A stretch of DNA of 64,000 nt from Streptomyces sp. NBC_01717 (lineage in GTDB: Bacteria; Actinomycetota; Actinomycetes; Streptomycetales; Streptomycetaceae), in the NCBI RefSeq assembly GCF_036248255.1, contig NZ_CP109178.1, positions 7,068,501 through 7,132,500 on the forward strand, in the 5' to 3' direction. Both the position numbers and the translations under genes were made by a program. Shown one piece after another: positions 1 to 8,130 of the stretch. Position 1 is the first letter of the stretch. Each line of letters starts with the position of its first letter. Below the pieces are notes generated by a model that was not told where the DNA came from, made no database searches, and was given only the letters and a program-made list of their open reading frames with translations.

Positions 1-743
1 GCGAACGAGGCCTCCACCGGCCCCGCGTTGGGGCTCGGGTGCTTGCCGGCGTCGGCCCGCCAGGCCCGTACCGCCCGACGTGGATGCCCGCCGGCAACCA
101 CGGCGAGCACGGCCGTGAGCCGGGCACCGGGCCAGCCCACGACATCGTCCAGCCGGGCCGAGGCCCAGCCGTAGCGCAGATGGCGCGGTGATTTGTGTCC
201 GACCATGGCGTCGAGGGTGTTGACGGCCCGGAAGGCGACGAGTCCGGGCACGCCGCCCACCGCGCCCCACACCAGCGCGCCGACCACCGCGTCGGAGGTG
301 TTCTCGGCGACGGACTCCACCACGGCGCGTGCGATCTGCGGCCCGTCGAGGGAGTGCGGGTCGCGGCCGCACAGATGGGGGAGCCGCTCACGGGCCAGTG
401 CGATGTCACCGGCGGCCAGCGCGCCGCCGATGGCGCGGGCCTCCCGCCCCAGCGATGTGCCGCCGACGACCGACCAGGTCGCGGCCGCGGTGAGGGCGAC
501 GGATGCGGCGGGATGACGGCGTACGGCACGGGCGGCCAGCGCGGCTCCGGCCGCGGCACCTCCGGCGCAGACCAGGGTGTGCAGCGCGCCCCACCCGCGG
601 TGGTCGCGCCACAGGCGGCGCTCGACGGCCGCGGCGGCCCGTCCGAACGCGGCGACCGGATGCCGTCGGCGGGGATCACCGAGCAGCTGATCGCCGATCA
701 GACCGGCCGTGGCGCCGTACGCGAAGATGCGGTCGGCTCGCAC
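1..743 (-). CDS. cobD: Adenosylcobinamide-phosphate synthase CobD/CbiB, 5' part (runs off the left edge)
   Basis: Membrane enzyme of late cobalamin synthesis that attaches aminopropanol (or its phosphate) to cobyric acid. The reading frame starts at GTG 743, where an in-frame TGA six bases upstream rules out an earlier start, and reads VRADRIFAYGATAGLIGDQL. Later it has the family stretch NTLDAMVGHK followed by RYGWASARLDDVVGW. About 247 residues are visible; the family is usually 300-330, so the C-terminus lies outside the window. The Shine-Dalgarno is weak, but a short upstream ORF ends 3 bases before the GTG, so coupled translation is possible. A cobalamin riboswitch lies in the leader. 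Identification is confident from the conserved motifs. Confidence 0.9.
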   Translation of the reverse strand, partial: MRADRIFAYGATAGLIGDQLLGDPRRRHPVAAFGRAAAAVERRLWRDHRGWGALHTLVCAGGAAAGAALAARAVRRHPAASVALTAAATWSVVGGTSLGREARAIGGALAAGDIALARERLPHLCGRDPHSLDGPQIARAVVESVAENTSDAVVGALVWGAVGGVPGLVAFRAVNTLDAMVGHKSPRHLRYGWASARLDDVVGWPGARLTAVLAVVAGGHPRRAVRAWRADAGKHPSPNAGPVEASF

Positions 744-746
744 GGC

Positions 747-839
747 TCAGCCGGCCGTTGCGCCTCGAAGGACCTTCGTACAGCCGGCTCCCGGTGGGAG
801 CGGCACAGAAACGGACGACGACGCACGGCAGCCGGGCAT
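747..839 (-). CDS. Possible 30-codon upstream ORF between riboswitch and cobD
   Basis: An ATG at 839 preceded by a fair Shine-Dalgarno (gtgagga, about 9 bases away) opens a 30-codon frame, MPGCRASSSVSVPLPPGAGC and on, whose TGA (749-747) ends 3 bases before the cobD GTG. cobD itself has a poor ribosome site, so translation could be coupled through this ORF and the riboswitch could act on its ribosome site. It has no recognisable homology and may be chance. Confidence 0.3.
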   Translation of the reverse strand: MPGCRASSSVSVPLPPGAGCTKVLRGATAG

Positions 840-864
840 GGCGATATGTCCTCACTCAGGGTCC

Positions 865-1060
865 GCGCCCTGGTTCGACGTGACCGGCGGCGAGAGTCTC
901 CTGGCTCCCGGATCCGCAGTTCCCCCGGCCTTCCAGCCCGCCTGCGCGAGCCGTGACTTCCGGTGTGGGGGACTGCTCCCCGGTGACAGTGGCGGGACCG
1001 CGCCGGATTCGCACCGGCTTCCTCTGCTGTCGCCGTAAATGGCTCCGGCAGTCCACCACG
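865..1060 (-). promoter_or_regulatory. Cobalamin (AdoCbl) riboswitch
   Basis: Read on the minus strand, 1022-980 carries the B12-box core: GAGGAAGCCGGTGCGAATCC, then GCGCGGTCCCGCCACTGT. It is followed by GGAAGTCACGGCTC near 965-950 and by GAGCCAGGAGACTCTC near 910-895, the usual 3' half of the aptamer. It lies 5' of cobD in the right orientation, so high cobalamin is expected to switch cobD off. The outer limits are approximate because the 5' half is less conserved. The stretch between about 745 and 1188 holds only this leader, the short upstream ORF and a terminator. Confidence 0.9.
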
Positions 1061-1119
1061 CTCCGCGAATGCCCGTCAACCTGGCCTTGACCTGCGGCGG
1101 CGCAGTGTGCGCGGACGCA

Positions 1120-1158
1120 CATCGGGCCGGCCACACGCGAGGTGTGTCCGGCCCGATG
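1120..1158. terminator. Hairpin terminator between the small Pit-linked gene and the cobD leader
   Basis: Arms 1120-1136 and 1142-1158 form a 17-bp stem with one mismatch and a 5-base loop. It begins 30 bases after the stop of the 77-residue gene on the minus strand, separating the pit transcript from the riboswitch-controlled cobD transcript. There is no long U-run, as is usual in Streptomyces. Confidence 0.7.
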
Positions 1159-1188
1159 GAACCCCGATGACGGAGTGCGGCCAGGTGC

Positions 1189-1422
1189 TCAGGCGACGAT
1201 CAGATAGATCCCGTACGCGACCGCGGCCGCGCAGAGCCCGAAGCAGAGGTACGCGCCGGTGCGGGCGAGTGCCAGGGAGCCTGAGGCGGAGCCGCCCTGC
1301 GCAGCCGGTTCCGGCTGCTTGGAGAGGCCGACGATGCCCAGGGTGAAGAGGCCCACCAGCGCCACGGTGACGACGAGGGAGACGCCGAAGACGGAGCCGA
1401 GAGCTGCCCAGTCGATGTTCAT
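1189..1422 (-). CDS. Small two-helix membrane protein downstream of the Pit transporter
   Basis: A 77-residue protein with two hydrophobic segments, about residues 10-33 (VFGVSLVVTVALVGLFTLGI) and 55-76, joined by a hydrophilic loop rich in Ser, Gly and Ala. It starts 12 bases after the pit stop and is followed by a strong terminator, so it is the second gene of a pit operon. From memory, the S. coelicolor pit gene has a similar small partner. Its function is unknown; accessory subunit or stabiliser of the transporter is only an inference. Confidence 0.75.
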   Translation of the reverse strand: MNIDWAALGSVFGVSLVVTVALVGLFTLGIVGLSKQPEPAAQGGSASGSLALARTGAYLCFGLCAAAVAYGIYLIVA

Positions 1423-1434
1423 GGTGATCTGTCC

Positions 1435-2715
1435 TTACACCGTGGCGGGCCGCGCCGGATCGGCGACGGTTCCGGCCGGGGCCGGGATGGTGGTCTTGAG
1501 GTCCGTGGCTGCGGTCGCGTCCGCCGTGGTGGCCGGAGCCGCGGCCCCGGTGGGCGGCGGGGTGACGGCCGCGATGGCGGTGGTGATGACACCCGCCGGT
1601 TCGGCGGCGGGAGCGACATCGCCGTGACCGACCGGCTTGCGGCGGGACAGCAGCCAGATGGCGGCGGACCCGCCGATCAGCAGCATGGCGACGACGACGA
1701 CACCCCAGGTGCCCTGCTTGGTGAGGAACTCCGCGCCCGCACCGACCAGACCGGCGGCCGGCAGGGTCAGACCCCAGGCGACGAACATCCGGGTCGCGGT
1801 GGACCAGCGGACCACACCGCCCCGGCGGCCCAGCCCCGCACCCATCACGGCGCCGGAGCACGACTGGGTGGTGGAGAGGGAGAAGCCGAGGTGCGAGGAG
1901 GCCAGGATGACCGTGGCCGCGCTGGTCTGGGCGGCGAAGCCCTGCGGCGGCTTGAGTTCGGTGAGGCCACTGCCCATGGTGCGGATGATGCGCCAGCCAC
2001 CGAGGTAGGTGCCGAGCGCGATGGCCATGCCCGCGGAGACGATGACCCAGACCGGCGGGTTGGAGCCGGGGGACAGGACGCCGCCGGTGACCAGGGCCAG
2101 GGTGATGATGCCCATGGTCTTCTGCGCGTCGTTGGTGCCGTGGGCGAGCGAGACCAGTCCGGCCGAGGCGATCTGGCCGGCGCGGTAGCCCTTCGCGGTG
2201 GCCTTCTCCTGGGCGTCGTTACGGACCTTGCCGCCGATCCGGTACGTCAGCCTGGTCGCCAGCAGTGCGGCGAGACCGGCGACGACCGGGGCGGCGACCG
2301 CGGGGAGCAGCACCTTGGTGACGACGGTGCCGCCGTCGACCGAGGACCAGCCCGCCGACATCACCGCGGCGCCGATGAGACCGCCGAAGAGGGCGTGGGA
2401 GGAACTGGACGGCAGGCCGACCAGCCAGGTCAGCAGATTCCACAGAATGGCGCCGACGAGGGCCGCGAAGATGACTTCTGTCCGCAGCCCGTTCTCGTTG
2501 ATGATCCCGCCGGAGATCGTTTTGGCGACCTCGACCGAGAGGAACGCGCCGACCAGGTTGAGAGCGGCGGACATGGCCACCGCTGTCTTGGGTTTGAGAG
2601 CGCCGGTCGAGATGGTGGTCGCCATCGCGTTGGCGGTGTCATGGAAACCGTTCGTGAAATCGAACACTAGAGCTGTCACGATCACAATCGCGAGGAGCAG
2701 CGTGATGTGTTCCAT
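1435..2715 (-). CDS. pit: Low-affinity inorganic phosphate transporter, Pit family
   Basis: A 426-residue polytopic membrane protein (PF01384). It carries both duplicated signature regions: FDFTNGFHDTANAMATTIST near residues 20-40 and LAHGTNDAQKTMGIITLAL near 190, plus GLPSSSSHALFGGLIGAA near 100-117 and its degenerate repeat LSTTQSCSGAVMGAG. The C-terminal 80 residues are an Ala/Thr/Pro-rich tail, probably cytoplasmic. The pair of conserved GFHD/GTND motifs binds phosphate and cation in this family. It is followed by a small membrane protein gene. A PHO box with an adjacent -10 lies 37-69 bases upstream of the start, so PhoP control is likely. Confidence 0.93.
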   Translation of the reverse strand: MEHITLLLAIVIVTALVFDFTNGFHDTANAMATTISTGALKPKTAVAMSAALNLVGAFLSVEVAKTISGGIINENGLRTEVIFAALVGAILWNLLTWLVGLPSSSSHALFGGLIGAAVMSAGWSSVDGGTVVTKVLLPAVAAPVVAGLAALLATRLTYRIGGKVRNDAQEKATAKGYRAGQIASAGLVSLAHGTNDAQKTMGIITLALVTGGVLSPGSNPPVWVIVSAGMAIALGTYLGGWRIIRTMGSGLTELKPPQGFAAQTSAATVILASSHLGFSLSTTQSCSGAVMGAGLGRRGGVVRWSTATRMFVAWGLTLPAAGLVGAGAEFLTKQGTWGVVVVAMLLIGGSAAIWLLSRRKPVGHGDVAPAAEPAGVITTAIAAVTPPPTGAAAPATTADATAATDLKTTIPAPAGTVADPARPATV

Positions 2716-2751
2716 TTACCCAGGCAATCGTTCGACGTCATTGGCTCGTGG

Positions 2752-2784
2752 ACCGTAGGCAACCTGGGTGAACGGAAGATGAAC
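2752..2784 (-). promoter_or_regulatory. PHO box and -10 element of the pit promoter
   Basis: On the minus strand, 2784-2763 reads as two consecutive 11-base direct repeats, GTTCATCTTCC and GTTCACCCAGG, matching the Streptomyces PhoP direct-repeat unit pattern. Five bases further on is TACGGT (2757-2752), a plausible -10, so the PHO box sits over the -35 region as in PhoP-activated promoters. The pit start codon is at 2715. The rest of 2716-3007 shows nothing else that can be named. Confidence 0.7.
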
Positions 2785-3007
2785 TGGACGGGGCTCTGTG
2801 GTGACTCAAAACGGAGTGGCGTTGATCGTTTCGTCCGCCACGCGACAGTCGGAGGCCACCGCAGGGCGTGCGGTGGCCGGAATCCCTCGCGGCGCCGCGT
2901 CCCGTGGACCGCCGATTCCGAGGGCGAATCCGCTGGAAAATCCGACAAAGAGATGTCGGTCACCCGACGCCCTCCTGCCGCACCCGCCCCGCTGACAGGA
3001 TTGCCCC

Positions 3008-3730
3008 ATGAGCGATCGGGATGAGGACGGAAGCGGCGCAACAGCCGCGCAGGACACACAGGATGCACACGCCGCACATGATGCACAGGACGCCGTCGAG
3101 CAGGCCTGGCACGGCGTCGTCGCCACCGCTCGCAGGACCGCGGCGGAGGGCCTGGTCGTCGGGACCTCGGGCAATGTGTCGGCGAGGGTCGGCGACCTCG
3201 TCCTGGTCACGCCGAGCGGTGTGCCCTACGACCGGCTCGGCCCCGGCGACGCCGTCGCCGTCGACCTGGAGGGCCGTCAGGTCCTCGGCGAACTGGCCCC
3301 GACCAGCGAACTCCCGCTCCACCTGGCGGTCTACCGCAACAGCGACGCGGCCGCCGTCGTGCACACCCACGCCGTACACGCCACGGCCGTCTCCACCCTC
3401 GTCCACGAGGTCCCGCTCGTGCACTACGCCGCCGCCATGCTCGGCGGCCCCGTCCGTACCGCGGCCTACGCGCGGTACGGAACGCAGGAGCTGGCCGACA
3501 ACATGCTGGGCGCCCTGCGTGACCGCACCGGCTGTCTGCTCCGGAACCATGGGACCGTCACCTACGGATCCACCCTCGACGAGGCCTACGACCGCACCGC
3601 CCAGCTCGAATGGATGTGCAGGCTCTGGCTCACCTCCGTCTCCGTCCCCGGCCGTTCCCCGTCCCTGCTCACCCGGGCCCAGCTGGACGAGGTGCAGGAC
3701 GCCCTGAAGGGATACGGACAGCCAGGCTGA
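3008..3730 (+). CDS. Class II aldolase/adducin family protein (fuculose-phosphate aldolase-like)
   Basis: A 240-residue zinc-dependent aldolase-fold protein. It shows SGNVSAR at 54-60, TSELPLHL near 99-106, the metal ligands HTH at 119-121 and the third ligand His181 in RNHGTV. These match L-fuculose-1-phosphate aldolase and related sugar-phosphate epimerases/aldolases; the substrate cannot be read from the sequence. The first 30 residues (Asp/Ala/His-rich) are an unusual low-complexity extension. A very stable hairpin follows the stop codon. Confidence 0.88.
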   Translation: MSDRDEDGSGATAAQDTQDAHAAHDAQDAVEQAWHGVVATARRTAAEGLVVGTSGNVSARVGDLVLVTPSGVPYDRLGPGDAVAVDLEGRQVLGELAPTSELPLHLAVYRNSDAAAVVHTHAVHATAVSTLVHEVPLVHYAAAMLGGPVRTAAYARYGTQELADNMLGALRDRTGCLLRNHGTVTYGSTLDEAYDRTAQLEWMCRLWLTSVSVPGRSPSLLTRAQLDEVQDALKGYGQPG

Positions 3731-3736
3731 CCGGGA

Positions 3737-3797
3737 GGGGTGTACCGCACCCTGCCACCGGACGGCCCCCGCCCACTGGCAGGGTGCGGTACACCCC
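3737..3797. terminator. Perfect 21-bp inverted repeat after the aldolase gene
   Basis: Arms 3737-3757 and 3777-3797 are exact reverse complements (outer part ggggtgtaccgcaccctgcc) with a 19-base loop. It starts 7 bases after the aldolase stop and ends 14 bases before the GTG of the next gene. It is most simply a terminator, but because it also forms the leader of the downstream hydrolase it could be a regulatory hairpin. Confidence 0.75.
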
Positions 3798-3811
3798 CCG
3801 ACACTGAAGCG

Positions 3812-4939
3812 GTGCGCCCGGCTACAGCGACGGCAGCAGCCGTCATCACCGTCCTCGGCGTCGGCGCGGCAGTGGTCGCGGCCGGCCGGTACGCCAGCGA
3901 CGCCGCCCTCAGGGTGCCGTCCGGCCGTCCCCTCCCCGCCGACCGCAAGCTCACCGTGCACGCCACAGCGGCCGGACAGGTCACGCTCACCCGCTCCTTC
4001 GCCGCGCTCCGGCCCGGTACGTACGGACTGATGGGCGACGGCGTCCACGCCGTCGTCGGCCCGGTGATCGAACAGGCGCCGCACGCCGCCGACGCCGTCG
4101 TGCGCCGACTGGAACGCGTCAACAGCGGCAGCCTGGAACCCGGCACCCAGGTCCGGATCACCCCCGCGCTGCACAGCGGCGACCCGAGCACCGCCCTCGG
4201 CCTCGACCACCAGGACGTCGAGATCCCGGGCGAGCTCGGCTCCATGCCCGCCTGGTTCCTGCCCGGCCCCCGGGACACCTGGGTCATCACCGTGCACGGC
4301 CTCGGCACCACCCGCGAACACCCCATGAATGTCATGGAATGCCTGCACGGGCTGCGGCTCCCGGTGCTCGACCCGGCCTATCGCGGGGACCCCGGAGCCC
4401 CACGTTCCCCGGACGGCCTCGCCCACCTCGGCGAGTCCGAATGGCGAGACCTGGACGCGGCGATCCGTTTCGCCGTGCGGTACGGCGCCGAGAAGGTCGT
4501 CCTGCACGGCTGGTCCACCGGCGCCTCGATGGCCCTGCACGCGGCCGTCAACTCCGCGCTCCGCGACCGGATCTGCGGCCTCGTCCTGGACTCCCCGGTG
4601 CTCGACTGGGCCACCACCCTGCGCGCCCTGGCCACCGCCCGCGGCGTCCCGTCCGCACTGATGCCGCTCGCCGTCCGCGCCGCCCAGGGCCAGACCGGAC
4701 TGCACGGAGCCAGGCTCCTCGATACCTCCCTCCCGCTGGCTCTGCAGGTCCCGACGCTGATCTTCCACGGCCCCGACGACACCCTGGCCCCCTGGCAGCC
4801 GTCCCGCGATCTTGCCGCGCGCCGCCCCGATCTGGTCGCCCTGCACCCCGTACCGCAGGCTCCGCATGCGGCAATGTGGAATGCCGGCCCGGCCCGCTAC
4901 GAAGAGGCCATGCGGCGCTTCCTCACGCCCCTGATGTGA
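3812..4939 (+). CDS. Alpha/beta hydrolase with N-terminal membrane anchor
   Basis: A 375-residue protein. The first 25 residues (ATAAAVITVLGVGAAVVAAG) form a signal anchor, so the enzyme is probably extracytoplasmic. The fold markers are TVHGLGTTREH (oxyanion region), the nucleophile elbow HGWSTGAS (GxSxG) near residue 231, an acidic residue in IFHGPDDTLAP, and the late His in PQAPHAAMWN. I placed the start at GTG 3812 because a longer frame from 3740 would begin inside the hairpin. Substrate unknown; related proteins are annotated as serine aminopeptidase-like lipases or esterases. Confidence 0.85.
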   Translation: MRPATATAAAVITVLGVGAAVVAAGRYASDAALRVPSGRPLPADRKLTVHATAAGQVTLTRSFAALRPGTYGLMGDGVHAVVGPVIEQAPHAADAVVRRLERVNSGSLEPGTQVRITPALHSGDPSTALGLDHQDVEIPGELGSMPAWFLPGPRDTWVITVHGLGTTREHPMNVMECLHGLRLPVLDPAYRGDPGAPRSPDGLAHLGESEWRDLDAAIRFAVRYGAEKVVLHGWSTGASMALHAAVNSALRDRICGLVLDSPVLDWATTLRALATARGVPSALMPLAVRAAQGQTGLHGARLLDTSLPLALQVPTLIFHGPDDTLAPWQPSRDLAARRPDLVALHPVPQAPHAAMWNAGPARYEEAMRRFLTPLM

Positions 4940-4950
4940 CCTGATGCGAT

Positions 4951-4968
4951 GGATCAACCGGTTGGTCC
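4951..4968. repeat. 18-base near-palindrome after the hydrolase gene
   Basis: ggatcaaccggttggtcc at 4951-4968 is an 18-base palindrome with one mismatched pair. It lies 12 bases after the hydrolase stop and upstream of the next co-directional gene. It could be an operator or a weak terminator. Confidence 0.35.
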
Positions 4969-5046
4969 GGCCCGGTCCACCGCCCCTTCCCTCGCGAATT
5001 CGGGTTCCGTTTGGGCTTTCGGGCCGTCAGAGGCAAGACTGCTCCC

Positions 5047-6432
5047 GTGACGTCCCGTACCCCGCGCGACTCCAGGCTGCGACTTGTCCGCCCGCGACCC
5101 CTTGCCACCGCCCGCAAGGTCGTGACGACCCGGCGCACCAGGCCGGCCCCCCGCCCGCCCGAGGGCACCCCGCCCCGTGCGGAACTGGCCCGCCAGGCCA
5201 GGGCCGCGCTGGCCGACGCCGTGCGGATCGCCCGCTGGGCCGCCGACGGCGCGAGCCCCGGCACGGCCCTGCTCGCCGCCCACGCTCTCGAACGGGCCGC
5301 GGCCGCACTGGAATTGTCCCCGGCACAGGTGCGCTCCGGCTGGGACCGGGCCCGCCTGGCCGGCCTCGTGGAGCTGCACGGCGATACCGCACGCCCGGGC
5401 TGGCGACTGCGCGCCTGGGACCGCGACGACTCCGCGGTGCTCCGCGGCTGGGTGGCGCTCTTCGACGCCTGGTCGCTCGTCCACCCGGCGCCCGAGGACA
5501 TCGAGGCCACCGCGGTCGCCGAAGCCGTCGAGGCCGTGCCCCAGGTGCTCTCCCTCCTCCAGCTCTCGGCAGGCCCGGTCACCGTGCCCGCCCTGCTGGA
5601 TCTTCTCGGCCAGCGCGTCGCGGAACTCCACGAGGAGCGCTGCGAGGTGCCGTACGGGCCGCAGGCGCCGCCCGAACCCGCCGAACCGGCCCCCACCGCA
5701 CACCCCGCCGCCCTGGTGGCGCGCCTCCTCGACTGGGCCCTGGAGGGGCTGGCAGCCGTCGGCGCTCTCACGCTCGGCGTCGGCCACGCCACCCTCACCC
5801 CGCTCGGCAACTGGGCGGTCTGGGTCAAGCTGGAACAGATCTGCGTCGCCGCCCAGAGCCCGGCCGGGAACATCGAGCAGTCCGCCGCCGACATGCTGCT
5901 CGGCTGCGCCCGGCTCACCCCGGGGCCGGCCCGCGCCGAGTACCGTGCCTGGCTCGCCGCCCGCCCCGTCGGCAGCGCCGTCGCCGAACTGCTCGCCGTC
6001 GCCCGCGGTGAGGACGCACTGCTGCGCGGACTCGCCTTCGAAGCGCTCCGGGTCGTCGGCGCCCCCGCCGAGCCCGTCGTGCGTTCCGTCGTCACCGATG
6101 CGTCGCTGCGCCCGTACGCACTGATCTGGCTGGCCGAGTACGACGGAGCCGACCCCGAGGACGCCCAGGAGGTCCTCAGCCGCGAGGAATCCACCTGGCT
6201 CTGGGTCGACACCGCGGCGGCCGTCGCCGACCACGGCGAGACCGCGCTGCTGGTCCGACACCTCGACTCGGCCGTCCAGGGCACCGTCCCGGCACTGCTC
6301 GAAGAGGTACGGGCCGTCGGCCACCCGCGCACGGTCCAGGTGCTGGTGGCGCTGGCCGCCGCCCACCCGGATCCGGCGCTGGCCAAAGCCGTCCGCCGGG
6401 CGGCGTTCCAGGTGCACACCGGCGGTGCCTGA
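5047..6432 (+). CDS. Hypothetical protein, helical, HEAT-repeat-like C-terminal half
   Basis: A 461-residue Ala/Leu/Arg-rich soluble protein with no catalytic motif I recognise. A basic N-terminal tail of about 40 residues is followed by helices that include EDALLRGLAFEALRVVGAPA and a C-terminal run ending KAVRRAAFQVHTGGA, which looks like HEAT-type repeats. I chose GTG 5047 over a longer frame from 5011 because the residues from 5047 onward look like coding sequence and the preceding bases look intergenic. Function unknown. A terminator separates it from the convergent VOC gene. Confidence 0.75.
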   Translation: MTSRTPRDSRLRLVRPRPLATARKVVTTRRTRPAPRPPEGTPPRAELARQARAALADAVRIARWAADGASPGTALLAAHALERAAAALELSPAQVRSGWDRARLAGLVELHGDTARPGWRLRAWDRDDSAVLRGWVALFDAWSLVHPAPEDIEATAVAEAVEAVPQVLSLLQLSAGPVTVPALLDLLGQRVAELHEERCEVPYGPQAPPEPAEPAPTAHPAALVARLLDWALEGLAAVGALTLGVGHATLTPLGNWAVWVKLEQICVAAQSPAGNIEQSAADMLLGCARLTPGPARAEYRAWLAARPVGSAVAELLAVARGEDALLRGLAFEALRVVGAPAEPVVRSVVTDASLRPYALIWLAEYDGADPEDAQEVLSREESTWLWVDTAAAVADHGETALLVRHLDSAVQGTVPALLEEVRAVGHPRTVQVLVALAAAHPDPALAKAVRRAAFQVHTGGA

Positions 6433-6476
6433 CCGACCCGCAGCAGGCCGTCCGGGGACGCGGACGCGTCAGCGCC

Positions 6477-6506
6477 TGTCCTCGGCCGCGGGCCGGGCCG
6501 AGGACA
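6477..6506. terminator. Convergent terminator hairpin
   Basis: Arms 6477-6487 (tgtcctcggcc) and 6496-6506 form an 11-bp GC-rich stem with an 8-base loop between two convergent genes (stops at 6432 and 6514). Confidence 0.65.
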
Positions 6507-6513
6507 CAGGTGC

Positions 6514-6927
6514 TCAGTCCGCGGACCCCGGGGCGTACGTCCCGAAGCTCCACACATTGCCCTCCGTGTCCCGCGCCATGTAGTCGCGCGAGCCGTAGTC
6601 CTGGTCCGTGGGCGGCATCAGGATCTCCACCCCGTGCTCCACGGCCCGGGCATGGTGCGCATCGACCTCGTCCACCACGACGTACACACCGCTCGGCCCC
6701 GCGCTCGCCATCGCCTTGGCGAAGACCCCTTCGCGGCCCTTCGACCCCAGCATCACCCTGCCGTTGCCGCAGGACAGCTCCGCGTGCAGCACCGTGCCGT
6801 TCTTGCCCTCGTACACCGCCTCCTCGGTGAACCCGAGGCCCTCCGTGAGCGTCTTGATCGCGGCCTTCGCGTCGTCGTACAGAATCGTCGGATAGATCGT
6901 CGGAACCCCGGCCGATGCGCCTGCCAT
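6514..6927 (-). CDS. VOC-superfamily (glyoxalase/bleomycin-resistance-like) protein
   Basis: A 137-residue single-domain protein with the beta-alpha-beta-beta-beta halves typical of PhnB/YdcN-type VOC proteins: YPTILYDDAKAAIKTL at the start, LHAELSCGNGRVMLGS in the middle, and SRDYMARDTEGNVWSFGTY at the end. I chose ATG 6927 because ggggtgag sits 6 bases upstream, whereas the upstream in-frame ATG lacks such a site. Substrate unknown. Confidence 0.82.
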   Translation of the reverse strand: MAGASAGVPTIYPTILYDDAKAAIKTLTEGLGFTEEAVYEGKNGTVLHAELSCGNGRVMLGSKGREGVFAKAMASAGPSGVYVVVDEVDAHHARAVEHGVEILMPPTDQDYGSRDYMARDTEGNVWSFGTYAPGSAD

Positions 6928-7017
6928 GGCGCTCACCCCATTTCGCACTCCGCTTGACCCTCTGCTGTGATCTGCGTCTCAGTCTTTCATCGGCCACTGA
7001 CAACGGCCCGGACCGGC

Positions 7018-7908
7018 TCAGCGGAAGGTGTTGCAGTCGGCCATGTCGCCGCTGCGGAAGCCGGTGGTGAACCACTGCTGGCGCTGCGCTGCCGAGCCGT
7101 GCGTCCAGGACTCGGGGGTGACGCGGCCCTGGAACCTCTCCTGGATCCGGTCGTCGCCCACCGCCGCGGCCGCGTCGAGCCCGTCCCGGATGTCCGTCGG
7201 CGTCAGCGACGTGATCAGCGGCCGACCGGTCAACTCGTCCGGCGTGGTCGTCGCGTGGTGCGCCCAGACCCCGGCGTAGCAGTCGGCCTGCAGCTCCACC
7301 TTCACCGCGTTGCTGTTCGAGCCCGTCCGGCCGTCCTGCGACCGGCTCAGCGTCCCCATCTGGTCCTGCACATGGTGGCCGTACTCGTGCGCGACGACGT
7401 ACGCCTCGGCGAACGGGCCGCCGCTCGATCCGAACTTCGTCCGCAGATCGTCGAAGAACCCCAGGTCCAGATAGACCTGCCGGTCGCCCGGACAGTAGAA
7501 CGGCCCGACCGCCGAGGTCGCGGCACCACAGGCGGTGCCGATCCGGTCGGTGAACAGAACCGTCTTCGCGTCCGCGTACCGCGCGCCCCGCCGGGCGAAC
7601 TCCCGGCGCCAGAAGTCCTGCACGCTGTTGACCACCGCGACGGTCCGGCAGTCGTCCCGGGTGTTCGCGTCCTGGCCGGTCCGGCAGCTCTGCTCGACCT
7701 GCGCCGCCGAGGACGCGGTCGCCGTGGTGCCCGAGTCGCCCGACGAAAGGCCCAGCTGGTCGGGGCCGACACCGAAGAACAGTCCCAGGAGCAGCGCGAT
7801 GACACCGATGAGGCCGCCGCCCACCGTCGCCTTGCCGCCCGGGATCCGGCTGCCTCGAACATCCCGGACCTCGGACGTGTCCAGATCGGCGTCGTCGTCG
7901 AACTGCAT
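7018..7908 (-). CDS. Neutral zinc metallopeptidase, YpfJ family
   Basis: A 296-residue protein of PF04228. It has an N-terminal cytoplasmic segment (residues 1-30), one transmembrane helix (about 34-50, LIGVIALLLGLFFGVG), and an outside catalytic domain with the zinc motif HEYGHHVQ. Other family features are RVYLDLGFFDDL-like (here RQVYLDLGFFDDL), ELQADCYAGVWAH supplying the third ligand, and QRQQWFTTGFRSG near the end. Conserved Cys pairs (CRTGQDANTRDDC; CGAATSAVGPFYC) suggest disulfides. Start 7908 is the natural ATG. Confidence 0.9.
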   Translation of the reverse strand: MQFDDDADLDTSEVRDVRGSRIPGGKATVGGGLIGVIALLLGLFFGVGPDQLGLSSGDSGTTATASSAAQVEQSCRTGQDANTRDDCRTVAVVNSVQDFWRREFARRGARYADAKTVLFTDRIGTACGAATSAVGPFYCPGDRQVYLDLGFFDDLRTKFGSSGGPFAEAYVVAHEYGHHVQDQMGTLSRSQDGRTGSNSNAVKVELQADCYAGVWAHHATTTPDELTGRPLITSLTPTDIRDGLDAAAAVGDDRIQERFQGRVTPESWTHGSAAQRQQWFTTGFRSGDMADCNTFR

Positions 7909-8093
7909 GGGACACCACTCTCCGCTCCGGCCGCGGCTGCCTCACCGCCGTGCGCCGAGTATCGGACAGTTCATCCGCACCTGCCCCTTTTTGGTAACAG
8001 GGTGCAGTGGGCCGGCCGCACTGGGCGAGCGACCGGCGAGCCCGGCGTGAGCACGCGGAAAAGCAGTTGCACACCGCCAGTAGACTGACCCCT

Positions 8094-8117
8094 ATGGCAA
8101 TTCTCCTTGTGCACTAG
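8094..8117 (+). CDS. Putative 7-residue leader peptide upstream of the ABC-F gene
   Basis: ATG 8094 opens MAILLVH followed by TAG. A good -10 (TAGACT, 8081-8086) lies 7 bases upstream, so transcription would begin at the ATG itself and the leader would be translated without a ribosome site. It ends 64 bases before the ABC-F GTG, and the region between contains a helix that hides the ABC-F Shine-Dalgarno. A translated short leader before an ABC-F gene is a known attenuation design, but this one is inferred only from sequence. Confidence 0.4.
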   Translation: MAILLVH

Positions 8118-8130
8118 ACGGCGTCGAGAT

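Noticed and set aside
3740..3811. Upstream extension of the alpha/beta hydrolase frame
   Set aside because: It would begin inside the 21-bp inverted repeat and has no ribosome site.
2960..4957. Open frame of 665 codons on the minus strand
   Set aside because: Antisense to the aldolase and hydrolase genes, crosses their intergenic hairpin, and has no recognisable domain.
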